Positions 1 through 9,228 of a stretch of DNA of 64,000 nt are shown here, piece after piece. Location of the stretch: contig NZ_JBEGIK010000001.1 in assembly GCF_040675855.1 (NCBI RefSeq), forward strand, positions 1,922,001-1,986,000. Reading direction: 5' to 3'. The translations under genes and the position numbers were made by a program. The notes beneath the pieces are model-generated. The model was not told the origin of the DNA, did no database searches, and saw only the letters and a program-made list of their open reading frames with translations. The stretch is from Microbacterium sp. LWH3-1.2 (GTDB lineage: Bacteria; Actinomycetota; Actinomycetes; Actinomycetales; Microbacteriaceae). The first letter of the stretch is position 1; each line of letters opens with the position of its first letter.

Positions 1-823
1 TCGTGCCGAGCCCGAACAGCACCGGGTTATAGACGTCGAGCGAGCGGTAGTACTTCTTGATGTAGGCGCGGTTGCGCATGATGTAGTACCGGTACGCGTT
101 GCTGGAGGCGTTCATGTGGCGGATGCCCATGTCCCATTGCTTGATCTCGCGGGTGCGACGCAGCACGAACTCGTCGACGATGACCGACTGCGTCAGGCGC
201 GACGCCAGCCAGCCGTACATCTGATCGTCCCAGTAGATGAAGAAGCGCGGGTCGGGCAGGCCGATCTGCTGCACGATGTCGCGGTGGATGAACATTCCCT
301 CGAAGCATCCGGAGTTCATCGGCTTAAAGCCGGACTCATCGAACTCCGCGGGTGCGAAGGGGATCGGGATGCCGAGGCGCTCGGCGACGCGGTACTGCCA
401 GTAGAACTCGCTGCCGTCGTAGTCGTAGCGTCGCCCCTGGATGCTCTTGAACCGCGGGGCCCACTTGCCCATCTTGGCGAGGCCGTCGGGGAGGACCTCG
501 ACGTCGTCGTCCATCAGCCAGATCCACTCGGAGCCGAGCTCGTACGCGACCTTCATGCCCTCGCTGAAGCCGCCCGAGCCGCCCGTGTTGGTCTCCATCC
601 GGCGATACACCAGCACGGAGGGCTCTAGGCGCTCGCGGAACGACTCGACGACGTCGGTGGTGTCGTCGGTCGAGGCGTTGTCGATCACGACGATATGGCC
701 GGGCTTGGGGTCCATCGTCGTCATACTCGTCAGGAGCCGGGTCAGCAGGCCCGACCGGTTGTAGGTCACGACGGCGATGGTCGCCGTGGCGGAATCGAAG
801 GGGGAAGCGGGCACAGAGGTCAC
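1..823 (-). CDS. GT2 glycosyltransferase, GlfT-like (3' end outside window)
   Basis: This is the N-terminal 274 residues of a GT-A-fold family 2 glycosyltransferase. The gene is cut by the window edge. Visible motifs are the opening strand TIAVVTYNRSG (residues 15-25), the donor-loop TGGSGG (80-85), the metal-binding DDD (105-107) and an acidic FFIYWDDQMYGW stretch further on. This combination is typical of GlfT1/GlfT2-type galactofuranosyl and related transferases that use NDP-sugars at the inner membrane face. The exact sugar is inferred only. The start is taken at GTG 823 because no other in-frame start precedes the first strand. It lies 59 bp after the cytidylyltransferase gene and is probably the last visible gene of the glycopolymer operon. 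Confidence 0.85.
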   Translation of the reverse strand, partial: MTSVPASPFDSATATIAVVTYNRSGLLTRLLTSMTTMDPKPGHIVVIDNASTDDTTDVVESFRERLEPSVLVYRRMETNTGGSGGFSEGMKVAYELGSEWIWLMDDDVEVLPDGLAKMGKWAPRFKSIQGRRYDYDGSEFYWQYRVAERLGIPIPFAPAEFDESGFKPMNSGCFEGMFIHRDIVQQIGLPDPRFFIYWDDQMYGWLASRLTQSVIVDEFVLRRTREIKQWDMGIRHMNASSNAYRYYIMRNRAYIKKYYRSLDVYNPVLFGLGT

Positions 824-882
824 AGGGGAGGTTCTCCGAGTGCGAGTCAGCGGGCCGTAGGTGCGTCGGCCGATTGCCCAGC

Positions 883-2304
883 TTACCTGGTCAGGGTGTC
901 GGCCTCGCTCAGCTTGGCGTGCGTGGAGGTCTGCTCCACGCGCACCGTCACGACTTGACCCGTCATCGAGGAAGCCAGCACGCGGAGGCTGACCTCCGCG
1001 ACGTGTTCGGGTTCGAGGAGGCTTGACGGAGGCTCGTCGCCGAACGCCGACGACCGCATCGGCGTACGCGTCCGCTGCGGGTTGATGCAGTTGATGCGGA
1101 CGTCGCCCGGGGCCCACTCCTCGGCCAGGGCCTGAGTGAGGTTGACGACCGCGGCCTTACTCGCCGAGTAGACGCCGTAGTTCGCGCGTCCGCGTGTGTA
1201 CGAGCTCGAGGTGAACAGCAGCAACTGCCCCTGCGTGGCGGACAGATACCTGTGCGCGGCGCGGGAGACGATGACGGGGGCCAGGAAGTTCGTCTCGATG
1301 GTGCTCTCGAGGTCTCTGATCCGGGTATCGGTGAGTGCGCCCATCTGGAGCACACCCGCCGTCAGAACTACGGCATCGATGCGGCCTTCGGCTGCGAAGA
1401 CCTTCTTCAGTGCGCCCTTGACGAGCGCGCGTGAGCGCACATCCGTCCCCGTAGTGGACCGGCTGAACTCGTGGACGACCGCGCCGCAGACTCCCGCCAG
1501 TTCGACTATGCTGCGACCGATCCCGTAGCTGCCGCCGAAGACAACGACGACCTTGCCCGACAGATCGGGAAGGGCCCCATTCTCGGCCGAGAGGCTCTCG
1601 GACTGGAGCTGGAACAGCTTGTCGGCGATGTGCACGTCGATCGGCTCGGTGACCTTCATGTTCTGGGGCGTGCCCTGGACGACGTAGATCGGCACGTCCG
1701 GAAGGTATGTGAAGACGACCCCGCAGTCATCGGTCGCGTGGAAGGAGGCATCCTGCGCGGCGCGCTCGTAGGCACGACGGATGGTGCCCAGTCGGAACGC
1801 CTGCGGGGTCTGGCCCCGCCGCAGGTGCGCACGCTCCGGGATTGCGGTGATGTGGGAGGCTGCGTCGACCTCGATGATCGTGTCCGCGGACGCGATGCCG
1901 GTGTCGACGGCGTCGTAGTCGTCGAGCGCCTCGACGCAGTCGCGGAGGATGCGATCGTCGACGAACGGGCGCACCGCGTCGTGGAACAGGACCTTAGTGT
2001 CGGGGTCGTCTCCGAGGACGGCCAGAGCGGCCTGCGTGGAGTCGTTGCGCGTGGGGCCGCCGGGGATGATCCGGGTGAGTTTCGGGAAACGGTCGGGGTC
2101 GACGAGGGAATCCAGCTCGTGGATCGCGCCGGCGTTCATGACGATCATCACTTCGTGGATGTACGGGCTGGCGTTCAACACCTCGAGGGTGTGCTCGACG
2201 ATCGCTTTGCCGGCGATCTTGATGAGCTGCTTCGGGATGCCGAGTCCTACGCGGACGCCGACACCGCCGGCGAGAAGAACGGCCACGGTACGGGAGGCGG
2301 GCAT
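883..2304 (-). CDS. Bifunctional cytidylyltransferase / SDR reductase (CDP-ribitol synthase type)
   Basis: The 473-residue protein fuses two enzymes. Residues 1-230 are an IspD/TarI-like nucleotidyltransferase with the signature LAGGVGVRVG followed by PKQ. Residues about 245-473 are a short-chain dehydrogenase with a GGSYGIG cofactor loop and the catalytic YSASK. The same order occurs in Haemophilus Bcs1/Acs1, which reduces ribulose 5-phosphate to ribitol 5-phosphate and couples it to CTP. TarI and TarJ do this as separate proteins in Firmicutes. The inferred product is CDP-ribitol, the donor for the phosphotransferases encoded just upstream. The gene starts 30 bp after the stop of the HAD-fusion gene. 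An IspD role in isoprenoid synthesis is less likely because of the SDR domain and the context. Confidence 0.85.
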   Translation of the reverse strand: MPASRTVAVLLAGGVGVRVGLGIPKQLIKIAGKAIVEHTLEVLNASPYIHEVMIVMNAGAIHELDSLVDPDRFPKLTRIIPGGPTRNDSTQAALAVLGDDPDTKVLFHDAVRPFVDDRILRDCVEALDDYDAVDTGIASADTIIEVDAASHITAIPERAHLRRGQTPQAFRLGTIRRAYERAAQDASFHATDDCGVVFTYLPDVPIYVVQGTPQNMKVTEPIDVHIADKLFQLQSESLSAENGALPDLSGKVVVVFGGSYGIGRSIVELAGVCGAVVHEFSRSTTGTDVRSRALVKGALKKVFAAEGRIDAVVLTAGVLQMGALTDTRIRDLESTIETNFLAPVIVSRAAHRYLSATQGQLLLFTSSSYTRGRANYGVYSASKAAVVNLTQALAEEWAPGDVRINCINPQRTRTPMRSSAFGDEPPSSLLEPEHVAEVSLRVLASSMTGQVVTVRVEQTSTHAKLSEADTLTR

Positions 2305-2334
2305 GAGTTATCGGGTCTCTTTCTGGGGCGTCGC

Positions 2335-5300
2335 TCAGGACCAGGTAGCGGAACGGTTGTCGGTACGGGACTTCGCCTTGCGCTCGATTGCGCGCAGCGT
2401 GCGGCGGAAGCCGAACCTCTGCTGCGCATCGAGCAGAAGGCGCGGCAGCCCGCTCGTGCGAGCGAACGTCATCGGCCAGTTCCGGGTGACGGATGCGCGC
2501 GTATCGCGGTTGAGGTAGCTGAAGAACAGGGAGACCGACAGAGCCGGTGCGAACTCACGCTCTTCGCCCCCGAGCTCCACAGCGTCGCGCAGGGGTGCGA
2601 GGTACGTCAGGTACGGCGTCGTGGCGGGCTGGCTGCGGAAGTGGTCGAACGCGAACGCGAACAGCCCTCTGCGTGTGCGAGCAGGCTGGGTCAGCGGAAG
2701 GCGCAGGAACTCTCGGGTGAACTCCGGAAGTTCGGAGTCGAGGGCGTCGTGCAGGTCCGCATCGTTCTGGCGCGGTTCCACGACGGGCTCCCATTCTCCG
2801 CGGGTCCGCTGATAGCCCTGGACGGTGCCGTGGTCGAGGTTGGCGAAGATCGCCTCGACGGGAAGCATCGAGAAGGCGCTGGAGGTGAAGTTATGGCGGG
2901 CGCTCCGCTCGTCGCTGCCGTAGATGCTGCGTGCGTAGTAGAAGGGCAGCGTCGTCGTCGACAGACCGGCGGTGGCCAGGATCCGCTGGAGGCAGTCCTG
3001 GGTGTACCCGCGTCCCCAGTACTCGACCACCGCGAAGTTCTCGTCGAATGCCATCTCCTGGTCCAGATAAGCGATGCAGGCACGACGCTCTTCGGCGGCG
3101 CGCTGCAGCAGATGGGCGTCCAGGGCGGCGGAGGCCGACATCGCGGCGCGAAGGGCTCCCTGCGACGCGCGGGAGAGGCGGGCATCAGGTGCGAAGGCGG
3201 CCGCCTCGGGGATGACCGCAGAGAATTCGGCAGGCGACATTCCGGCGATCTTGGCCAGCGCGGACACGGTCCTGGCCCCCGCGAACGTTCCGAACTCGCC
3301 GAAGAACTCCTCGTCGATCCGGTCGACTTGCGACGCCAGGCGCCATGCCTTGCGGGAACCGAAGATGTAGCGCGTGCGCAGATCGAGTCCGAGCTCTTCG
3401 ATCGCGGCGTCGGCGATCCGCTTGAGGTGATACCCGTCCCGCGAGAGGAAGTAGAGGGTCCGATAGCGGCGCGCGATGGCGTCTTCCAAGACCCAAAGCA
3501 CGTACGGCACGAGGAAGAGACTGACGTACCGGAAGGCGAACTGCTCGGGCCCTTCGGTGGATCCGCTTAATCGACGGTGGTGCAGCAGCCCGGCGACCCG
3601 GTAGCCATCTCCCGTGCCCAGCGCGGTAGCCAATGCCGACTCGTACCGGTCGAGTTCGCGTCGGGGGAGCAGCCGCGTGCTGATCCCGAGCGCGCCGGCA
3701 GCTCTGTGGTCGGCGCGAAGGTTGTCGCCGGTGTGCCGCCACATCCGATGGTCGTAGCCGATGTCGTGGTACGCATGCAGGTAAAGGTGTCCCGTTGACT
3801 TCTGCACGCCGGTGCTGCTCGACAGATAGAGGGGGATGTCGTGAAACGACGGATCCGCCTTCACGAGCAGTGTGCGGACCACGGACTCCGGCAGGTACAT
3901 GTCGCTGAGGAACATCACATCCTCGCCGGCGTCGCGGAGTGCGCGCACGCGTGCGACCTCCGACGGCAGCGGCACCGTCGCCGCGAGCTCGGCCTCGATC
4001 TCCCATGACATGAGAAGATCCCGCTGGTCGACGCTGAGACTTAGGATCTCCGCCAGGCGGCGGTAGATGTCCGCGAGCGTGATCTCGAATGCGCGGGAGT
4101 CCCGCAGCGCAGGATCCTTCCGCTTCATCTCGCGCAACGCGTTCTCCGCCGTCTGCCGATCGCGGACGAAGTCGCGCGCGATCTCGGGCGGGAACCGTCC
4201 GCCGGCGCTGAGGATGCGGTCGCGGACGTCGACAAAGACAGACACCGGGGCGATCCCGCGGCGCCCTATGACGGTGTCGAAGACGTCGAAGCTGTACAGC
4301 GTCGGCAACTCGACATCTCGGAGCGCACGTGTCAGGGCCGTGTCGACCAGCCGTGGGAAGGTGTCGTCGTCGTCGTAGGCCCAGAAGTGTTCGGCCAGAC
4401 GAGCGCACTCGTGCGCGTCGACCAGGTTATCGCTGCCGAGCGCGGCGAGCAGGTCGTCGAACGTCCGGGCCAGAGTGCCAGCGGACAGTGACAGGTAGTC
4501 GTGGCTGTGCTCCTGGGTGCCGGCATCATCGAGGTCGAACGCGTACCGGATGAACTTCCGGACACCCGCCGCCAGCAGGTCATAGTGGATCGACGAATAG
4601 TCGACGATGCCGAGGTCGATGTCGCCGAGCATCTCGTAGATGTCGTCGCGGTTGTCCCAGAAGTGCAGGTTCGGGTCATCGCCGAACCGTTCTCGCATGT
4701 GCACGAACCCAGAGTCCTTCGACATCGAGGGGTGCATCTTGAGGATGAGGAGGGTGTTCGTCTCGCGCAGAACACGGATCAGTCTGTCCGGGGCGGGGAA
4801 GGCGGTCCGCAGGAACGACTCACCCCTGTGCTCCGTACGGTAGGTGGGCGCATAGACCGCGATCCTGGCGTCAGGAGACAGACCATGCCGCGCGCGGAGG
4901 TCGTGATCGTACGAGCTGAACCTGCCGTATAGGCGCGTGTAGATGTTCTGGGGGTAACCGCCCCGGATGAGCTGTTCCTCGTCGAGCCCCACCTGCGCAC
5001 GGAAGTGCGCTTCCATCGCTGGTGAGGTGACGAGGAACGACATAGTGTCGTGGTACGCCTTGTTGTTCTCGATGTACTTCTTGGCGATGCGGGTCTGCAG
5101 CCGACCCTGAGTAAGGCGGCGCTCGATCGACTTCACTCCGACCCCGTGCCAGAGGTTCAGCAGCAGGACTCCGTCCAGCTCCGCGGGAATGCGCTCCTTC
5201 ACCTGGTTCACCACGTAGACGCCGGCTCGCCGTTGCACGCGCTTTCCGCGCGATGAGGTCGTCAGCTCTGCTCGGAACCCCAGCGAGCGGACGAACCGGA

Positions 5301-5433
5301 CCGTCTCGAGGGAGTCGGTGATCCAGACGGCCTCGATGTCCGGACGATGCCGGGCGACGTACAGGAACAGCCACTTAGGATTGCCCGAGAATGTGTCGGC
5401 GCAGTTGAAAACCCAGGTCAGACGGTTTCTCAT
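2335..5433 (-). CDS. CDP-alditol phosphotransferase fused to a HAD-like (COG5610-type) domain
   Basis: This is a 1032-residue two-part protein. Residues 1-370 resemble TagF/TarL CDP-glycerol(ribitol) phosphotransferases: NLWHGVGVK near 95, YAPTYRTEH, KMHP and an IVDYSS block. Residues about 378-1032 begin with YSFDVFDTVIG (Asp383) and resemble the large HAD-type domain found in capsule and surface-polymer clusters. The usual phosphatase DxD is here D383-V-F385-D386, so the +2 acid is missing, as in haloacid dehalogenases. No signal peptide or membrane segment is visible, as expected for cytoplasmic polymerases that bind the membrane peripherally. The start overlaps the upstream stop by 4 bp (ATGA), so the two are probably translationally coupled. 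The first domain is secure; the role of the second is unknown. Confidence 0.82.
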   Translation of the reverse strand: MRNRLTWVFNCADTFSGNPKWLFLYVARHRPDIEAVWITDSLETVRFVRSLGFRAELTTSSRGKRVQRRAGVYVVNQVKERIPAELDGVLLLNLWHGVGVKSIERRLTQGRLQTRIAKKYIENNKAYHDTMSFLVTSPAMEAHFRAQVGLDEEQLIRGGYPQNIYTRLYGRFSSYDHDLRARHGLSPDARIAVYAPTYRTEHRGESFLRTAFPAPDRLIRVLRETNTLLILKMHPSMSKDSGFVHMRERFGDDPNLHFWDNRDDIYEMLGDIDLGIVDYSSIHYDLLAAGVRKFIRYAFDLDDAGTQEHSHDYLSLSAGTLARTFDDLLAALGSDNLVDAHECARLAEHFWAYDDDDTFPRLVDTALTRALRDVELPTLYSFDVFDTVIGRRGIAPVSVFVDVRDRILSAGGRFPPEIARDFVRDRQTAENALREMKRKDPALRDSRAFEITLADIYRRLAEILSLSVDQRDLLMSWEIEAELAATVPLPSEVARVRALRDAGEDVMFLSDMYLPESVVRTLLVKADPSFHDIPLYLSSSTGVQKSTGHLYLHAYHDIGYDHRMWRHTGDNLRADHRAAGALGISTRLLPRRELDRYESALATALGTGDGYRVAGLLHHRRLSGSTEGPEQFAFRYVSLFLVPYVLWVLEDAIARRYRTLYFLSRDGYHLKRIADAAIEELGLDLRTRYIFGSRKAWRLASQVDRIDEEFFGEFGTFAGARTVSALAKIAGMSPAEFSAVIPEAAAFAPDARLSRASQGALRAAMSASAALDAHLLQRAAEERRACIAYLDQEMAFDENFAVVEYWGRGYTQDCLQRILATAGLSTTTLPFYYARSIYGSDERSARHNFTSSAFSMLPVEAIFANLDHGTVQGYQRTRGEWEPVVEPRQNDADLHDALDSELPEFTREFLRLPLTQPARTRRGLFAFAFDHFRSQPATTPYLTYLAPLRDAVELGGEEREFAPALSVSLFFSYLNRDTRASVTRNWPMTFARTSGLPRLLLDAQQRFGFRRTLRAIERKAKSRTDNRSATWS

Positions 5434-7781
5434 GGTGTGGGTTCGCGTTCTTTGAGGAAGGTCAGCAAGGAGGATGCGAGCTGAGATGCTGCGTCCAGGC
5501 CGTCCTCGGGGAGCTGCACGAACTGCTCGCGGAGCCGGCTCAGCTGCCGCTGGTCGGCGTCGCCACGGTGTATGGCCGCCACCAGATCCTCGACCGACCG
5601 TGTGAAAGGCACGCCGAGGTCGTCGGGGTAGCGCAGGTAGAAGTCCCGGGATGCGGCGTAGTCGTCCAGGTCGAGGGCGAGCAGGTACGAAGGCACGCCG
5701 GCGACGGCGGCCTCGAAGATAGCCGACGAGTAGTCGGTGACGAAGACATCGGCGATGAGCATGAGGTCCTGCGTCGAGATGCCGGGGGCGGTGCGGAGCT
5801 CGGGATGTTCCTGAGGAGTGAGGAGCGGATGGAGTTTCGTGATGACCGAGTACCCCGCACGCCTTAGCGCCCTGGTCAATTCGACCGGGTCGACCGGCTC
5901 GCGCGCGGCGCTGCGGGGGGCGCGAAAGGTCGGTGCGTAGAGAACGATCGGACGGTCTGCGAGATCGGGGTAGAGCCGGGTGAATCGCTCATGCGCCCGT
6001 TGCCGGGCCACCGGATCACGCAGACGATCCACCCGGGGCAAGGGGGAGACAATGATCTGCTGGGGATCGATGCCGAACGCCTCGGCGTACGACTCTCGGC
6101 ATCGCTCGGCGCTCGCCACCACGATGTCGTAGCGGTCGTGCATGCGAAGAGCCTTCGCGAGCCGCGGATCGCGGCCCTCGGGCCGGCCGAGGATGCTCAG
6201 GCCGAACTTCTTCATCGCGCCCAGCGCGTGCCAGATCTGCACAACCGTCAGACCGCTGCCGTGTCGTGCGGCGGAAGCGACGAAGGAGTATCCGTCCAGG
6301 ATCACGACGCGCGACGTGGCGACGTGGTAGAGCTCGACGAGCAGGTGCAACGCGTACCCCAGCTTCGGCATTATACCGCCGGGAACCCTTCGAGCGGAGA
6401 TGACGACGTCCACGTCGGCGTCCTGCTGCAGGAGCGCATCCCGAAGGAGCGCGAAGTCGACCGGGGCCATGTCGCGCTCGCGGCTCAGCATCGTCACCTT
6501 GCGGCGCCGCGGCAGCACAAGCATCGCAGTGCTGACGAGGGTGAGCAGCATCCGCGATGCATGAGCGGCGACGAGATCCAGCCCCAGTCGACGCATGAGT
6601 CGAGCGGACGCCGTGTCGACGGGCCCCCGCCGCCGCGGGGACGCTGTGTCAAGCAACGTTCGCGCGATCCGCTCGGATGAGCGGCCATCCAAAGCACCGC
6701 AGAACTCTTCCAGGAAGGACTTCAGCCGGTGGTCGTCCACGCGAGCGCCCGCGATCGCGCCGGCCAGCTCGCTCGGAACCGTCACCACCGGGCCGATCGC
6801 GTAGTCGTCGAACGGGCGGTAGAAGTCCCGTTTCATCGAGTAGTCCTCGAGATCGGGCGCGAAGAAGACCACCGGTCGACGCAGGAGCGCGAACTCGAAG
6901 ACGACCGAGGAGTAATCGGTGATGAGCACGTCGGCCGCGGCGAGGAGGTCGTTCATCTCGAATCCCTCGGAGGCGTCGAGCACGCCTTGGGGGATGCGCG
7001 CGCCGTCGCGCAGGGCGAACGGGTGTTGCTTGATCGCGAGTGCCCACCCGTCTCCGAGGTCCGCCGCGACGCGGTCCCACTCGGCGCTGTCGTCGGTGTA
7101 CGCAGTGCGCTGCCCGTTGCCGCGGAACGTTGGCGCGAACACCGCCAGCTTGATGCCGTCGGCGAGCCCGAGGGCGGCCCGAACCGTCGAACGGGTCCGT
7201 TCGAGACGGTCGCGATCAAAGAAGAAGTCGCTTCGCGGCATGCCGAGGGCATGTACGCGTTCGACCGGGATCCCGTACGCCTCGGCGTAGTCGTCCCGCA
7301 CGCCCTCGGAGCTGACGATGGCGTCGGTGTAGTTGCGATGGATGCGGCTGCCTGGCATCGGTCCGCCCGGGAGCCCCGCGCGGCTGTGGCCGACCCGCTT
7401 GAAAGCGCCGGCGGCATGCCACACCTGCACGAGTCGGGTACCGGGTCGGATACGCATCGGATAGATGAGCGGGTAGAAGTCGTCGAGGACGATCACCGAG
7501 CTGCTGGCCATCAGGTACGGCAGCCGGATGGCGTCCCGGAGTGGCCGACGCGCGCGAAGACTCGGCTTGAAAACGCCGCGGACGTCGAGTCCGGGCTGCT
7601 GGCGTTGGAGTTCGTCGCGCAGGTACGCGAAATTGCCGGCGAAGTCGCGCCGGGAGTCGGAGAGGAAGAGCACGCGGTTCGGGCGAGCCCGCGTCACCGC
7701 CGCCAGCAGTTGGTACGGCGCTGAATACGGCAGGAAACGCAGGGCGCGCACGAGGGGCGAGCCTCGTAGGCGTTCACGCAA
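5430..7781 (-). CDS. Tandem double-domain CDP-glycerol/ribitol phosphotransferase
   Basis: The 783-residue protein carries two complete TagF-like GT-B domains in a row. Each half repeats the same motif series: WHAAGAFK / WHALGAMKK, FAPTFRG / YAPTFRAP, KQHP / KLHP, and TDYSSVVFE / TDYSSAIFE, followed by an aspartate-rich LEDY / LDDY loop. In this family such motifs hold CDP-alditol and transfer glycerol- or ribitol-phosphate to a growing chain. Two active domains could prime and then extend the polymer, or act on two donors; that is inference. Translation most likely starts at TTG 7781, since an in-frame TGA sits six bases before it. The stop overlaps the next gene by 4 bp. Confidence 0.85.
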   Translation of the reverse strand: MRERLRGSPLVRALRFLPYSAPYQLLAAVTRARPNRVLFLSDSRRDFAGNFAYLRDELQRQQPGLDVRGVFKPSLRARRPLRDAIRLPYLMASSSVIVLDDFYPLIYPMRIRPGTRLVQVWHAAGAFKRVGHSRAGLPGGPMPGSRIHRNYTDAIVSSEGVRDDYAEAYGIPVERVHALGMPRSDFFFDRDRLERTRSTVRAALGLADGIKLAVFAPTFRGNGQRTAYTDDSAEWDRVAADLGDGWALAIKQHPFALRDGARIPQGVLDASEGFEMNDLLAAADVLITDYSSVVFEFALLRRPVVFFAPDLEDYSMKRDFYRPFDDYAIGPVVTVPSELAGAIAGARVDDHRLKSFLEEFCGALDGRSSERIARTLLDTASPRRRGPVDTASARLMRRLGLDLVAAHASRMLLTLVSTAMLVLPRRRKVTMLSRERDMAPVDFALLRDALLQQDADVDVVISARRVPGGIMPKLGYALHLLVELYHVATSRVVILDGYSFVASAARHGSGLTVVQIWHALGAMKKFGLSILGRPEGRDPRLAKALRMHDRYDIVVASAERCRESYAEAFGIDPQQIIVSPLPRVDRLRDPVARQRAHERFTRLYPDLADRPIVLYAPTFRAPRSAAREPVDPVELTRALRRAGYSVITKLHPLLTPQEHPELRTAPGISTQDLMLIADVFVTDYSSAIFEAAVAGVPSYLLALDLDDYAASRDFYLRYPDDLGVPFTRSVEDLVAAIHRGDADQRQLSRLREQFVQLPEDGLDAASQLASSLLTFLKEREPTP

Positions 7782-7884
7782 CGTTCACTCACGGGGGGTT
7801 GAAGGATCGATCCAGATAAGTGTAGGCGATGTTGGGACTGTCGCTGCTCGCCGCCGATTCAGGAACCGTCCACGCCGGGCCGCC

Positions 7885-9228
7885 TCAGTGCTCTCCCTCG
7901 GCGTGCGGCAGTCCCGAGCCCTCCGCACCGCCCACGGCTGGAGCATCCGTTCCGCTGTCGAGCTTCTCGCGCCACGAGCGCGACTGGCCGGCGCGCACGG
8001 CACACAGCACGAGCATGAGCCACCCCAACCCCGTGAGCGTGAAGCTCTCGAACATCGAGTCCACGAGCAGTGCGACGAGCATGAGCGGCGTCCAGGCGTA
8101 CACGACAGACCGCCGCTCGCCGGCAACCAGCCACGACCGTCCCAGCGCAAGCGCCCCCAGCGCCAGGAACAGCACCAGCCCCACCCAGCCGAGCTGCAGC
8201 GCCACGTCGAAGTACGCGTTCAACCCGGTGGCGTGGTCCTTGTCGAGCCAGAAGTTGATGGCGTTGAAGGGGTACTCGCCCTGGTCCCAGACGCCGAACC
8301 AGCCGAAGCCCTGCACGGGCTTCTGGCGCAGGATGTCGACCATGAAGTTCCACAGCTCGACACGCATCGAGAAGTCGGTGCCGGCACCGAGCAGGGCGAT
8401 GATCGGATGCCGCGCCGCGTAGCCCGCGAACACCCCGATGACGACGAGGGCCCCGAGTGCCAGCTGCAGGCCCGCGCGGCGCTCGGGACGCGCGTGGCGC
8501 ACGAGGGCGAGGGCGCCGACGGCCAGCCCGACCCCCACGGCGAGCACGACGACGGTGGGGGAGTCGCTCAGCACCGCCAGGCCGCCCGCGAGCACCACCG
8601 ATGCGAGCGAGACGCCGGGGCGCACCGATTGCGTGCGGTACTCGATGAGGAAGGTGATGAGCGCCATCACAGCCACGAAGCCGAGGAGGTTGCGCGTGCC
8701 GAAGATGCCCTGCACCGGTCCGAGCTCGGCGATCCTGCCCTGGATGCCGAGGAACGTGAATGGGAGGTCGAGCAGGATTCCCGAGAGCACCTCGAGCGCG
8801 AGCGAGACCCCGAGGAGCACGCGCAGCACATCGGCGAGCGCGCGCACGGTCTGGAGGGTGTCGCGCACGTGCCCGATGACGACCGCGAGGAACGCGAGCG
8901 CCGCCATCGACACCCAGTTCCAGAACGAGGCGCTCGAATCACTCGACCAGAAGATGCTCGCGAAGGCCCACGCGACGAACGTCACGACCGTCGTCGGCAC
9001 GAGCCGCAGCAGCGAGAGTTCGCGGCGGCGCGCGATCATCACCGACAGGCCGAGCACGCACAGGCCGGTGACGATGCTCACGTAGGTGACGCGGCCGGCG
9101 ATGCGCTCGATCGCGTGCGCCGAGAAGACGGTGGCGAAGACGACGAGCGTGAACGCGCGGGCGAAGGATGCCGAGGCCAGCAGTGTGCCCAGCCATCCGG
9201 GCGCTGCGGCATGCGGCGAGTCGGTCAC
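7885..9228 (-). CDS. O-antigen ligase / polymerase family membrane protein (copy 2)
   Basis: This is a polytopic membrane protein of 447 residues with roughly ten hydrophobic segments and the Wzy/WaaL-type periplasmic region. That region includes FGTRNLLGF in the first half and GAGTDFSMRVELWNF then GFGWFGVWDQGEYPFNAINF in the second. In this superfamily such loops place conserved Arg/His-type residues at the glycan transfer site. It would polymerise or ligate lipid-linked glycans outside the membrane. The GTG start (9228) overlaps the stop of a second related gene by 4 bp (GTGA). A 103-bp gap separates it from the phosphotransferase gene. Substrate is not predictable from sequence. Confidence 0.8.
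   Translation of the reverse strand: MTDSPHAAAPGWLGTLLASASFARAFTLVVFATVFSAHAIERIAGRVTYVSIVTGLCVLGLSVMIARRRELSLLRLVPTTVVTFVAWAFASIFWSSDSSASFWNWVSMAALAFLAVVIGHVRDTLQTVRALADVLRVLLGVSLALEVLSGILLDLPFTFLGIQGRIAELGPVQGIFGTRNLLGFVAVMALITFLIEYRTQSVRPGVSLASVVLAGGLAVLSDSPTVVVLAVGVGLAVGALALVRHARPERRAGLQLALGALVVIGVFAGYAARHPIIALLGAGTDFSMRVELWNFMVDILRQKPVQGFGWFGVWDQGEYPFNAINFWLDKDHATGLNAYFDVALQLGWVGLVLFLALGALALGRSWLVAGERRSVVYAWTPLMLVALLVDSMFESFTLTGLGWLMLVLCAVRAGQSRSWREKLDSGTDAPAVGGAEGSGLPHAEGEH

Noticed and set aside
883..1600. IspD as the role of the cytidylyltransferase domain
   Set aside because: The fusion to an SDR domain and the teichoic-type neighbours fit CDP-ribitol synthesis far better than isoprenoid synthesis.
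1471..3570. 699-residue plus-strand frame opposite the CDP-ribitol synthase
   Set aside because: Shadow frame; the minus-strand genes carry intact catalytic motifs across it.
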